Source of the DNA: Roseiarcus sp963742305
Lineage (GTDB): Bacteria; Pseudomonadota; Alphaproteobacteria; Rhizobiales; Beijerinckiaceae
NCBI GenBank assembly: GCA_963742305.1
Contig: CAVULN010000047.1
Location: 1-64,000, forward strand
Length of the DNA stretch: 64,000 nt
Direction of reading: 5' to 3'
The notes under the pieces were generated by a model. It saw nothing but the letters and a program-made list of their open reading frames with translations. It did not search any database and was not told the origin of the DNA. Shown here in pieces: positions 16,783-24,448 of the stretch. The position numbers and the translations under genes are program-made. The stretch's first letter is position 1; the number at the start of each line of letters is the position of its first letter.

Positions 16783-18066
16783 ATGGCGACCCGGGCGCCT
16801 ATGCCCGTTCGTGCGCTTGAGGGCGCCGACGTGGCGGTCTCCTCGCCGGTTGCTCAAGTCTCCGGGTCGAACACCGGCGGCGCCAATCAGGCCGGCGTGC
16901 GTCTCTACAACGAGCGGCTGCTGCTTTCGCTCGTGCGCCGTTTCGGTCCCTTGTCCAAGGTTGAAGTCGCGCGGCTGACGGGACTGTCAGTGCAGGCGAC
17001 CTCCGCGATCATGAACCGATTGCAGGCGGATGGTCTGTTGAAGCGGGAGGCCCCGCTCCGCGGCCGGGTTGGGCAGCCGACAATCCCCATGTCAATCGAT
17101 CCCGAAGGGGCCTATTCGTTCGGCTTCAAGATTGGGCGGCGCAGTTGCGAGCTGGCGCTGGTGGATTTCCGCGGCGTGGTGCATGAGCGCGCGCGCCGCA
17201 CCTATGCTTTCCCGACGCCGGCCATGATCCTCGAGTTCATCCGCGGCGAACTGCCCGCGCTCGCGTTCAAGCTCGATGCGGCCCAACGAGTGCGGATCGC
17301 GGGCCTCGGCGTCGGCGTGCCGTTCCAGTTGTGGAACTGGGAGATTGAGATTGGCGCTCCTCCGGGCGCAATGAGCGCCTGGCGCGAGTTCGACACTGAA
17401 GGCGAAATCGCGGCGGTCAGCCCGTATCCGGTCACGCTCTGCAACGACGCGACCGCCGCCTGCGCGGCCGAGTTCTTCTTCGGCGGCTCCTGGCGCCACC
17501 GGGATTTCCTGTATTTGTTTCTCGGCGCTTTTGTCGGCGGCGGCGTGGTGCTCGACGGCGCCTTGCGCCTTGGACGCAGCGGCAACGCGGGCGCCGTCGG
17601 ATCGATGCCGGTCTTGGGGCAGAGCAACGGCGGCGTGGTGTCGCAGCTGATCGCGTGCGCGTCGATCTATCAACTGGAACGCCGACTCGATGCGGCGGGG
17701 ATCGACCCCTCTTCGATTTGGGCCACTCCGGACTTATGGGGCGAATTCGGGGCGCAACTTGACCTCTGGATTGAAGACGCGGCGTGGGCCCTGGCCCACG
17801 CGACGGCCGCGGCGATCTCCGTTATCGACTTTGAGGCGATCGTCATCGACGGCGCGATGCCGGCGGCGGTGCGCGATCGGCTCGTCGCGCGCACGGCGCA
17901 CATATTCCTGGGCCTCGATCGACGGGGCCTGAGCGAAGTCGAATTCGCGCCGGGGACGATCGGCCACGATGCGCGCGCAATAGGCGGCGCAGCGCTCCCG
18001 CTTATCAAGAATTTTGCCCGGGATCGGGAAATCCTGTTCAAGGACTCGATGAGCCAGGCGAGCTGA
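16783..18066 (+). CDS. frcR: ROK-family transcriptional regulator (FrcR-like)
   Basis: An N-terminal winged HTH (LYNERLLLSLVRRFGPLSKV, then VARLTGLSVQATSAIMNRLQ) is joined to a ROK sugar-kinase-like domain (FGFKIGRRSCELALVDFRG; LCNDATAACAAEFFFGG; GGGVVLDGALRLGRSGNAGAVG). The usual ROK zinc motif CxCGxxGC is not seen after residue 290. FrcR-type proteins repress fructose ABC genes, and this gene is divergent from frcBCA. The ATG at 16783 or 16771 is likely (AGGGG and GGAGG nearby); a TTG at 16708 is in fact a -35-like TTGACA. Downstream zwf may be co-transcribed. Confidence 0.8.
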   Translation: MATRAPMPVRALEGADVAVSSPVAQVSGSNTGGANQAGVRLYNERLLLSLVRRFGPLSKVEVARLTGLSVQATSAIMNRLQADGLLKREAPLRGRVGQPTIPMSIDPEGAYSFGFKIGRRSCELALVDFRGVVHERARRTYAFPTPAMILEFIRGELPALAFKLDAAQRVRIAGLGVGVPFQLWNWEIEIGAPPGAMSAWREFDTEGEIAAVSPYPVTLCNDATAACAAEFFFGGSWRHRDFLYLFLGAFVGGGVVLDGALRLGRSGNAGAVGSMPVLGQSNGGVVSQLIACASIYQLERRLDAAGIDPSSIWATPDLWGEFGAQLDLWIEDAAWALAHATAAAISVIDFEAIVIDGAMPAAVRDRLVARTAHIFLGLDRRGLSEVEFAPGTIGHDARAIGGAALPLIKNFARDREILFKDSMSQAS

Positions 18067-18193
18067 GCGCAAACGCCCCGGCGTCGCTGGAACTTGGCGC
18101 GGAGCGAGTTGACGGCTAAGGTTCCGGCGACCTCGGTCCGGCCAACTCCGCCGAGCGACCGCATTTTCTCTCAACGAGCAAGCAGAAAGCGTC

Positions 18194-19669
18194 ATGGCCG
18201 CACGCATTGTCAAGGTTGAGCCGTTCGACCTGGTCGTCTTTGGCGGCACTGGCGACCTGGCCTACCGCAAACTCTACCCGGCGCTGTTCCACCGCGAGCG
18301 CCGCAGCCAGTTCTCCGAGCCGACCAGGATCATCGGCGCGTCGCGTCGCCACCTCGACCGCGAGGCGTTCCGCTCCTCGGTCAAGGACGCTCTGATGAAA
18401 TTCAACGTTATCGACGACGAAGCGGGCCCAGCGACGGAGCGATTTCTGTCCCGGCTCGATTATGTCGCGGTCGACGGGACCGGCGATGGCGGATGGGCGG
18501 AACTGAAGGCGCTGCTCGGCGCCGACGAGCGCATCCGCGCGTATTATCTCGCGACCGGTCCCGACCTGTTCGGTCCGCTTGCGAAGCGCCTCGGCGCCGA
18601 AGGGCTGGCGAGCTCCCGCTCGCGCATCATCGTCGAGAAGCCGATCGGCAGGGACGGTGAGAGCGCGGCGGCGATCAACGATGTGATTGGGTCCGTCTTC
18701 CTCGAGCGCAACATCTTCCGCATCGACCATTACCTCGGCAAGGAGTTGGTGCAGAACCTCATGGCGCTGCGCTTCGCCAACATCCTGCTCGAGCCGGTGT
18801 GGAACAGCGCGCATATCGATCATGTCCAGATCACCGTCGCCGAAACGCTGGGCGTCGAGGGGCGAGGCGGCTACTATGAAGAAGCCGGCGCGATGCGCGA
18901 TATGGTCCAGAACCATATGATGCAGCTCCTTTGCCTCGTTGCAATGGAGCCGCCGAATTCGCTCGAGGCGGACTCGCTCAGGGATGAAAAGCTGAAAGTG
19001 CTGAAGGCGTTGCAGCCGATCGACGAAAGCAACGCCGCCAATCTCACTGTCCGCGGACAATATCGCGCTGGCTTCGCCGATGGCGGTCCGGTTCCTGGGT
19101 ACCTCCAGGACATCGGCAAGGACGCGAGCGGCACGGAGACGTTCGTTGCGCTCAAGCTCGGGATCGCCAATTGGCGATGGGCCGGGGTTCCCTTCTTTCT
19201 CCGCACCGGCAAAAGGCTACCGCAGCGCTTTTCGGAAATCGTCGTCGGATTCCGCCGCCTGCCGCACGTCATATTCGCGATGCATCCCGATGGCATGCCC
19301 GCCAATCGCCTGGTGATGCGCGTCCAGCCGGACGAAGGGATCAAGCTGTGGATGATGGTGAAGGAGCCGGGCGCGGGCGAGATCCGGCTGCAGCATGTGC
19401 CGCTTGACATGAGCTTCGCCGAGGCCTTTGGCGTGCCTCCCGCCGACGCCTATGAGAGATTGCTGATGGATGCGCTGCGCGGGAACGCCGCGCTGTTCAT
19501 GCGGCGCGACGAGGTCGAAGCGGCATGGAAATTCATCGATCCCATCCGCGACGCCTGGGCGCAGTCGGGCGAACCGCCCCGCCCGTACGCCGCGGGCACG
19601 TGGGGACCCAACGCGTCCGTCGCCTTGATCGAACGCGACGGACGAACCTGGAACGAGGAATACGAATGA
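18194..19669 (+). CDS. zwf: Glucose-6-phosphate 1-dehydrogenase
   Basis: Oxidises glucose-6-phosphate to 6-phosphogluconolactone with NADP+, the entry to the oxidative pentose-phosphate and Entner-Doudoroff routes. It has 491 residues, normal for the family. The coenzyme loop VFGGTGDLAYRKLYPALF, the substrate motif RIDHYLGKELVQN (with the catalytic His) and PFFLRTGKRLPQRFSEIVV are all present. Its stop overlaps the pgl start (ATGA), and frcR lies 127 bp upstream on the same strand, linking sugar import to hexose oxidation. Confidence 0.95.
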   Translation: MAARIVKVEPFDLVVFGGTGDLAYRKLYPALFHRERRSQFSEPTRIIGASRRHLDREAFRSSVKDALMKFNVIDDEAGPATERFLSRLDYVAVDGTGDGGWAELKALLGADERIRAYYLATGPDLFGPLAKRLGAEGLASSRSRIIVEKPIGRDGESAAAINDVIGSVFLERNIFRIDHYLGKELVQNLMALRFANILLEPVWNSAHIDHVQITVAETLGVEGRGGYYEEAGAMRDMVQNHMMQLLCLVAMEPPNSLEADSLRDEKLKVLKALQPIDESNAANLTVRGQYRAGFADGGPVPGYLQDIGKDASGTETFVALKLGIANWRWAGVPFFLRTGKRLPQRFSEIVVGFRRLPHVIFAMHPDGMPANRLVMRVQPDEGIKLWMMVKEPGAGEIRLQHVPLDMSFAEAFGVPPADAYERLLMDALRGNAALFMRRDEVEAAWKFIDPIRDAWAQSGEPPRPYAAGTWGPNASVALIERDGRTWNEEYE

Positions 19670-20379
19670 TTGAGACCGATTTCCAACGTGTCGAGTTCGC
19701 CAATGGCGAAAAGCTGGCCAAGGGCCTGGCCGAGTGGACAGCCGAGCGTCTGCGGGACGCGATCGCGGCGCGAGGAGTCGCCCTGCTCGTCGTTTCCGGC
19801 GGCAAGTCGCCGGCGCGCTTCTTTGAGATTCTGTCGAACGTGGACCTCGATTGGACGCGGGTCGCGATCACGCTCGCCGACGAGCGGCGGGTGGCCGACG
19901 ACAGCCCGCGGTCCAACGCCAGGCTGGTGCGCGAGAAGCTGTTGCGCAATCGCGCGGAAGCGGCGAGCTTCACCCCGCTCGCCGACGTGCGGTTGCCGGC
20001 AGACCGGGAGCTGGCCGCGGCGAGCGCGCGCATCGCCCGTTTGCCGACGCCCGCGGATGTGGTGATTTTGGGCATGGGTGACGATGGACACACCGCGTCG
20101 TGGTTTCCCGGCGCCGAAGGGCTCGCCGACGCCATGGACCCGGGGGCGCGGCAACTGGTCGCTCCGATCACGGCCCCGGATGCGCCCGAACCGCGCCTGA
20201 CCCTCACGGGACGGGTGATCTTGCGCGCCAAGGCAATCGCCCTCGAGATCCAGGGCGAGGCGAAGCTCGCGACCTTCGCCGCCGCGCTGAAGCCCGGCCC
20301 CGAGGACGCGATGCCCATTCGCGCGGTCTTGCGGCGCGCGGCCGATCGTCTCACCGTGTTCAGCGCCCAACGCGCCTGA
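19666..20379 (+). CDS. pgl: 6-phosphogluconolactonase
   Basis: Hydrolyses 6-phosphogluconolactone, the product of Zwf. The 237-residue protein has the family motifs VVSGGKSPARFFEIL, TLADERRV and LGMGDDGHTASWFPGAEGL. The ATG at 19666 overlaps the zwf stop by 4 bp and is preceded by GAGGAA. No edd follows; the next gene (pyrD) converges on this one only 11 bp later. Confidence 0.93.
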   Translation: MIETDFQRVEFANGEKLAKGLAEWTAERLRDAIAARGVALLVVSGGKSPARFFEILSNVDLDWTRVAITLADERRVADDSPRSNARLVREKLLRNRAEAASFTPLADVRLPADRELAAASARIARLPTPADVVILGMGDDGHTASWFPGAEGLADAMDPGARQLVAPITAPDAPEPRLTLTGRVILRAKAIALEIQGEAKLATFAAALKPGPEDAMPIRAVLRRAADRLTVFSAQRA

Positions 20380-20390
20380 GGGAGCGGCGC

Positions 20391-21449
20391 TCATCGCCCG
20401 GCCCATCCGCCGGCGCGGGCGCCGACGAGATCGCCGATCCGCTTGACCCCGCGCTTCTCGACCGCATGCGCCAGGCCCGCGAGGATCTCCTCGACGACGC
20501 CCGCGCCTTTCAGCGCAAGGCCGGTATAGAGCTGGATGAGGTTCGCGCCCGCCTCGATCTTGGCGAGGGCGGTGCCGGCGTCCTCCACCCCGCCGCAGCC
20601 GATGAGCGGCATCGCGCCGCCCGTCAAAAGATAGGCCTGGGCCAGGAGACGCGTCGACGGCTCGAACAACGGTCGTCCGGACAAGCCCCCGCTTTCGTTA
20701 CGGTTGCTCGAGGTCAACGAGCCAGGCCGCGCGAGCGTGGTGTTGGAGACGATGAGACCGTCGATCCGGCGGGTCAGCGCGACAGCGACGATGTCCTCAA
20801 GGCCGCCGCCGTCGAGATCGGGCGCGATCTTGAGCAGGAGCGGCCGGCGAGGTTCAGTCTCGTCGCGGACTGCGACGACCCGGGCGACGAGATCGTCTAG
20901 CGCCTCGCGCCGCTGCAGGTCGCGCAATCCCGGCGTGTTGGGCGAGGAGACGTTGAGGGTCAGATAGTCGGCGAGCGGCGCGAAGGTCCTGACCCCGAGC
21001 ACATAGTCGGCGATCCGGTCGGTTGCGTCCTTGTTGGCGCCCAGGTTCACCCCGACGACGCCGGACGGCCGCCGCCCGAGCCGCGCTTTGGCCCGCTCGA
21101 AGCCTTGGTTGTTGAAGCCGAAGCGGTTGATGACTGCGCCGTCTGCGGTCAGGCGGAAGAGCCGCGGGCGGGGGTTGCCTTCCTGCGGCCGCGGCGTCAG
21201 CGCGCCGACCTCGACGAAGCCGAACCCGAGGCCGAGCATCGCGCCCGGAACCTCGGCGTTCTTGTCGAAGCCCGCGGCGAGCCCCAGCGGATTGGGAAAC
21301 CTCAATCCCAGCGCCTCGACCGAAAGGCGCGGATCGGACGGCGGCGCCTTCGCAGGCGGCGCGATCTTGAGCGCCGCGATCGCCGCCCGATGGGCGGTCT
21401 CCGCCGGCAGGCGCCTCAGGACCGAGCCCGCGACTTTGACCAGCCTCAC
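20391..21449 (-). CDS. pyrD: Dihydroorotate dehydrogenase (quinone), class 2
   Basis: Membrane-associated, FMN- and quinone-dependent enzyme of pyrimidine synthesis. 352 residues from a GTG at 21449 that overlaps the stop of the DUF952 gene (GTGA). The N-terminal amphipathic extension of class 2, the block LAAGFDKNAEVP, the active-site motif NVSSPNTPGLRDLQ and the FMN segment IGCGGVEDAGTALAKIEAGANLIQLYT are seen. A long in-frame extension to 21755 overlaps DUF952 and was rejected. Confidence 0.93.
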   Translation of the reverse strand: MRLVKVAGSVLRRLPAETAHRAAIAALKIAPPAKAPPSDPRLSVEALGLRFPNPLGLAAGFDKNAEVPGAMLGLGFGFVEVGALTPRPQEGNPRPRLFRLTADGAVINRFGFNNQGFERAKARLGRRPSGVVGVNLGANKDATDRIADYVLGVRTFAPLADYLTLNVSSPNTPGLRDLQRREALDDLVARVVAVRDETEPRRPLLLKIAPDLDGGGLEDIVAVALTRRIDGLIVSNTTLARPGSLTSSNRNESGGLSGRPLFEPSTRLLAQAYLLTGGAMPLIGCGGVEDAGTALAKIEAGANLIQLYTGLALKGAGVVEEILAGLAHAVEKRGVKRIGDLVGARAGGWAGR

Positions 21450-21787
21450 GGGCCGAGGCTGCCGAAAACATGGCGCCCGTCGGCTCCGAGCCTGAGCGGC
21501 CGCGACCAGACGACGGCGCTCATCGGCAGGGGCCCGTAAAGATGCGGAAAGAGCGCCCCGCCCCGCGACGGCTCCCAGCGCAGGGCCCCGCCCAGCGCCT
21601 CCGCGTCGATCGCGGCCAGGGTCAGGCCATCCCGGCCGGCGAACCATTTGTCGGCGGTGTCCGGGGCCTGCTCGGCGGTCGAAAAATGGATGAAGCCGTC
21701 GGCGCGATCGACCCCCGCGCCCAGAAAGACGCCAGCCCTCTCGGCCTCGCTCCATTCCTCGGCGGCGACAATCTTATAGACAACCAT
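21446..21787 (-). CDS. DUF952 family protein
   Basis: A small protein of about 113 residues matching the DUF952 family (VYKIVAAEEWSEAERAGVF; DGFIHFSTAEQAPDTADKWF; LRWEPSRGGALFPHLYGPLP). The function is unknown; the fold is proposed to be enzyme-like. It overlaps pyrD by 4 bp, a pairing seen in other alphaproteobacteria, so translational coupling is likely. I use the ATG at 21787; a GTG lies two codons upstream. Confidence 0.8.
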   Translation of the reverse strand: MVVYKIVAAEEWSEAERAGVFLGAGVDRADGFIHFSTAEQAPDTADKWFAGRDGLTLAAIDAEALGGALRWEPSRGGALFPHLYGPLPMSAVVWSRPLRLGADGRHVFGSLGP

Positions 21788-21823
21788 ACTCACCAGGGGC
21801 GCTCATGCGCGTACACCGTCCGC

Positions 21824-23314
21824 TCACTCCTGGAGCATCCGTTTCAGAAGCTCAAGCTCTTCGCGCAAGATGGTGTCGATCTGGATCAGCGCCTCGATCT
21901 TGCGCACCGCGTGCAGCACGGTCGTGTGGTCGCGGCCGCCGAATCTTCGCCCGATTTCCGGCAGCGAGCGCAAAGTCAGCATCTTGGCGAGGAACATCGC
22001 CACCTGGCGCGGCTTGACGACGGCCGCGGTGCGCCGCGACGAGAGGATGTCGGCGCGCGAGACGCTGTAGTGGCTCGCGACCAGCTTCTGGATGTCCTCG
22101 ATCTTCACCCGTTTGAGCTCGTGGGTGCGGATGAGATCGCGGATGGCTGTCTCGGCCGTCTCAACGGAGAGCGCCGGGCTCCCCGGCGCGCAATGGGCCC
22201 TCAGCCGATTGACCGCGCCTTCGAGATCCCGGCCGTTCGAGCGAATGGCGTGGGCGACAAAGGCGAGCACCGCCGGCGAAACGTCGAAATGGGGCTCCTC
22301 CGCGCGCGCAGCCGCGACGCGAGCCTCCAGGATCTTGAGCCGCAGCGGTTCGTCGAGCGGCCCGATCTCGACGCAAAGGCCGACGCTGAGGCGCGAGCGC
22401 ACCCGCTCGTCGAGCAATTCGAGATCGTTGGGAGGGCGGTCGGCGGCCACGATCACCTCGCGCCCGGCGTCGAGCAGCGCATTGAGCGCGTGACCGAACT
22501 CGGCCTGGATGTTCTTCCCCTGGAGGAACTGCGCGTCGTCGAAAATGAGCAGGTCGATCGCTCTCAGCCGCTCCTTGAACGCGATCGAGGTCTGAGACTG
22601 GAGCGCGGCGACGAAGCCATACATGAACCTCTCGGCGGTGAGATAAATGACCGAGCGCCCTTGGCTCGCGGCGGTATGAGCGACCGCCTGCAACAGATGG
22701 GTCTTGCCGAGGCCGACGGCTGAATGGACGTAAAGCGGGCAAAAGGCCGGCGTCCTGCCCCTGTTGGGGTTGGCCACCCGCTGCACGGCGTTGAAGGCGA
22801 GCTCGTTGGATCGGCCGAACTGGAAAGTGGCGAAGGTCAGCCGCCGATCGAGGGGAGACCCGGTCAGGGCCTCGCTCGTCGCAGGAGGGGCGGGGGTTCG
22901 GGCCGGCCCGCGACTATCGGTGGAAGCGCGGCCGCCGGAAGGCTCGACCGGCTTCAGCGCCGCCCTCACGGGCGAGGCGCATCCGGCCGGCGGGCATTGG
23001 GCGAGCGGCGCCGAGGAGCGGACGGAAATCAAGATTTGGCCGACCGGGCCGACTTCGGCGTTCAGCGCCGAAGCGACGTGACCGGAGTAATGGGTCACGA
23101 TCCAGCTCTTCAGAAAACGGGTCGGAACGGAAAGGCGGGCCTGCCCCGATCCGACCGACTCCAGGGTGAGGCTGCCAAACCAACTGCTGAAGACAGCCTC
23201 GCCGACCTCAGCCCTCAGCCGATCGCAGCACCGCCGCCAGGCTTCGCCAAGCGGAGGAGAGCCGGAACCCCCTCGGGCAAAGCGGTCCGGATCGGATTCT
23301 TGATACATATCCAT
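21824..23314 (-). CDS. dnaA: Chromosomal replication initiator DnaA (atypical P-loop)
   Basis: AAA+ replication initiator, 496 residues. Domain I (EAWRRCCDRLRAEVGEAVFSSWF) and a Pro/Ala-rich linker precede the AAA+ domain FATFQFGRSNELAFNAV. Walker B is LLIFDDAQFLQGK, and the domain IV DNA-binding signature is GGRDHTTVLHAVRKIE. The Walker A reads HSAVGLGKTHLLQ, where DnaA normally has GGVGLGKT or GGTGLGKT, so the first P-loop Gly is Ser. Neighbours are DUF952/pyrD downstream and a rhodanese upstream rather than dnaN or rpsT. It is either a divergent true DnaA or a paralogue. Confidence 0.85.
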   Translation of the reverse strand: MDMYQESDPDRFARGGSGSPPLGEAWRRCCDRLRAEVGEAVFSSWFGSLTLESVGSGQARLSVPTRFLKSWIVTHYSGHVASALNAEVGPVGQILISVRSSAPLAQCPPAGCASPVRAALKPVEPSGGRASTDSRGPARTPAPPATSEALTGSPLDRRLTFATFQFGRSNELAFNAVQRVANPNRGRTPAFCPLYVHSAVGLGKTHLLQAVAHTAASQGRSVIYLTAERFMYGFVAALQSQTSIAFKERLRAIDLLIFDDAQFLQGKNIQAEFGHALNALLDAGREVIVAADRPPNDLELLDERVRSRLSVGLCVEIGPLDEPLRLKILEARVAAARAEEPHFDVSPAVLAFVAHAIRSNGRDLEGAVNRLRAHCAPGSPALSVETAETAIRDLIRTHELKRVKIEDIQKLVASHYSVSRADILSSRRTAAVVKPRQVAMFLAKMLTLRSLPEIGRRFGGRDHTTVLHAVRKIEALIQIDTILREELELLKRMLQE

Positions 23315-23386
23315 GATTTGTCTCAGGCGCGGGACGGACGGCCGGCGATGCGGCGATGCCAGGGGAGCGGATACGGAGTTCGGCCG

Positions 23387-23833
23387 CTACGTTTGCCTCC
23401 AGGGCAATCCGCCAGCCTTCCACCCGCCAACTCCCCCTCTTCGACCCGAACCGTCGAGCGGGCCTTCGAATCCGTCCGACACGTTGAAGCAGGGGGCCCA
23501 TCCCGCGCTCGTCATTGCAATGGCCGCCTGGCGCGACCGGGCGCCAGAGCGGCACAAGAAGAGAAGCGAAACGTCGGGCTCGACGCCCGCCGACCGCAGC
23601 AGCTCTTCAAGGCGGAAGGTAAAATTGGCGTCGACCGCCATTGACGGATAAGTCTGCCATTCCCGGAACAACGGCGTCTTGCCCAGCGCCTGGAGGTCCG
23701 GCGTCCCAACGTATGTCCACTCCGCTTGGGTCCGGACGTCGACAAGAACCGAGGAAGAGTCACCCTTGAGTAAGGTATAAGCGTCTATCGCGAGGAGATC
23801 TCCGGCGTATCCAGCGAAGTTCTGATGAGACAT
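23387..23833 (-). CDS. Rhodanese-domain sulfurtransferase
   Basis: A single rhodanese domain of 148 residues starting MSHQNFAGYAGDLL at the ATG 23833. It contains VLVDVRTQAEWTYVG and the active loop FLCRSGARSRQAA with the catalytic Cys, and the C-terminal FNVSDGFEGPLDG. It is probably cytoplasmic with an unknown sulfur acceptor. It lies 72 bp upstream of dnaA on the same strand, so dnaA may be read from its promoter. A GTG-initiated extension to 23920 is possible but unsupported. Confidence 0.85.
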   Translation of the reverse strand: MSHQNFAGYAGDLLAIDAYTLLKGDSSSVLVDVRTQAEWTYVGTPDLQALGKTPLFREWQTYPSMAVDANFTFRLEELLRSAGVEPDVSLLFLCRSGARSRQAAIAMTSAGWAPCFNVSDGFEGPLDGSGRRGGVGGWKAGGLPWRQT

Positions 23834-24448
23834 CACCTCTCCCTCCGCAGTCCACACTGCGGATTTCCGTTGGGTTCTATCCATATTATGAAACCGGGCC
23901 AATAAAAATCTGGCCCTCACGTCCGCGTCTTGGCTAGATGCGATTGCCCTCGTAATTTCGCCCCCGCCGTGGCACTAATTCTTATTGTTTACTTACGCTT
24001 TCCTCACTTTTACACGCAGACCGCGCTCACGATTTGTCTTGTTCTTGCCAACGTCAAATATGGCACGTGTCGAGCGACGGCGCAACCTTCATTCCGCGGC
24101 CAAAAAGCGTCGTAAGAGCGGCGAAAGTGGACAATTATTGAACAACAGTAATATGTTCTTAGGCAAAGGTTTGATTCGAGAGACAAGATCGCGGCCCGGT
24201 TGTAACGCGCCGGAACTCAAATCGCCGAACTCCGGCGGATCAGTGGCGCGCTGATTCGCGCGACCGGGCTAGGCGCTGATCCGAACGCCGCAGTGCTTGG
24301 CAAGTAAAGGCTTGGCAATTATGAATTTTTTGTGAGCGGTCCACGATCGCCGACGCCGTCGTCAATTCGTTGCAAAATTGTTATGTGTCGTCTCAGCGAC
24401 AGTGGCCACCTCGCGGACACCGACCCGGGAGGTGCATCGGCGAGCAAT
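23834..24448. other. Long intergenic region upstream of the rhodanese/dnaA genes
   Basis: 615 bp without a convincing gene. It is less GC-rich than its surroundings. Visible elements are the GGGCCA/TGGCCC repeat, a single DnaA-box-like TTTTACACG at 24008-24016, an inverted repeat GAACA-N9-TGTTC at 24140-24158, and a direct repeat of GCTTGGCAA near 24294 and 24309. I do not see a cluster of DnaA boxes, so it is not called an origin. Confidence 0.45.
23896..23916. promoter_or_regulatory. Inverted repeat upstream of the rhodanese/dnaA genes
   Basis: GGGCCA, nine bases (ATAAAAATC), TGGCCC. It lies 63-83 bp upstream of the rhodanese ATG with CATAAT (minus strand) just downstream of it. It could be an operator or a leader hairpin. 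Confidence 0.4.

Noticed and set aside
23985..24254. 89-codon plus-strand ORF upstream of the rhodanese gene
   Set aside because: Basic low-complexity composition, no ribosome site and no recognisable family.
23834..24448. Possible chromosomal origin upstream of dnaA
   Set aside because: Only one DnaA-box-like 9-mer with one mismatch; no cluster of boxes and no AT-rich unwinding repeats.
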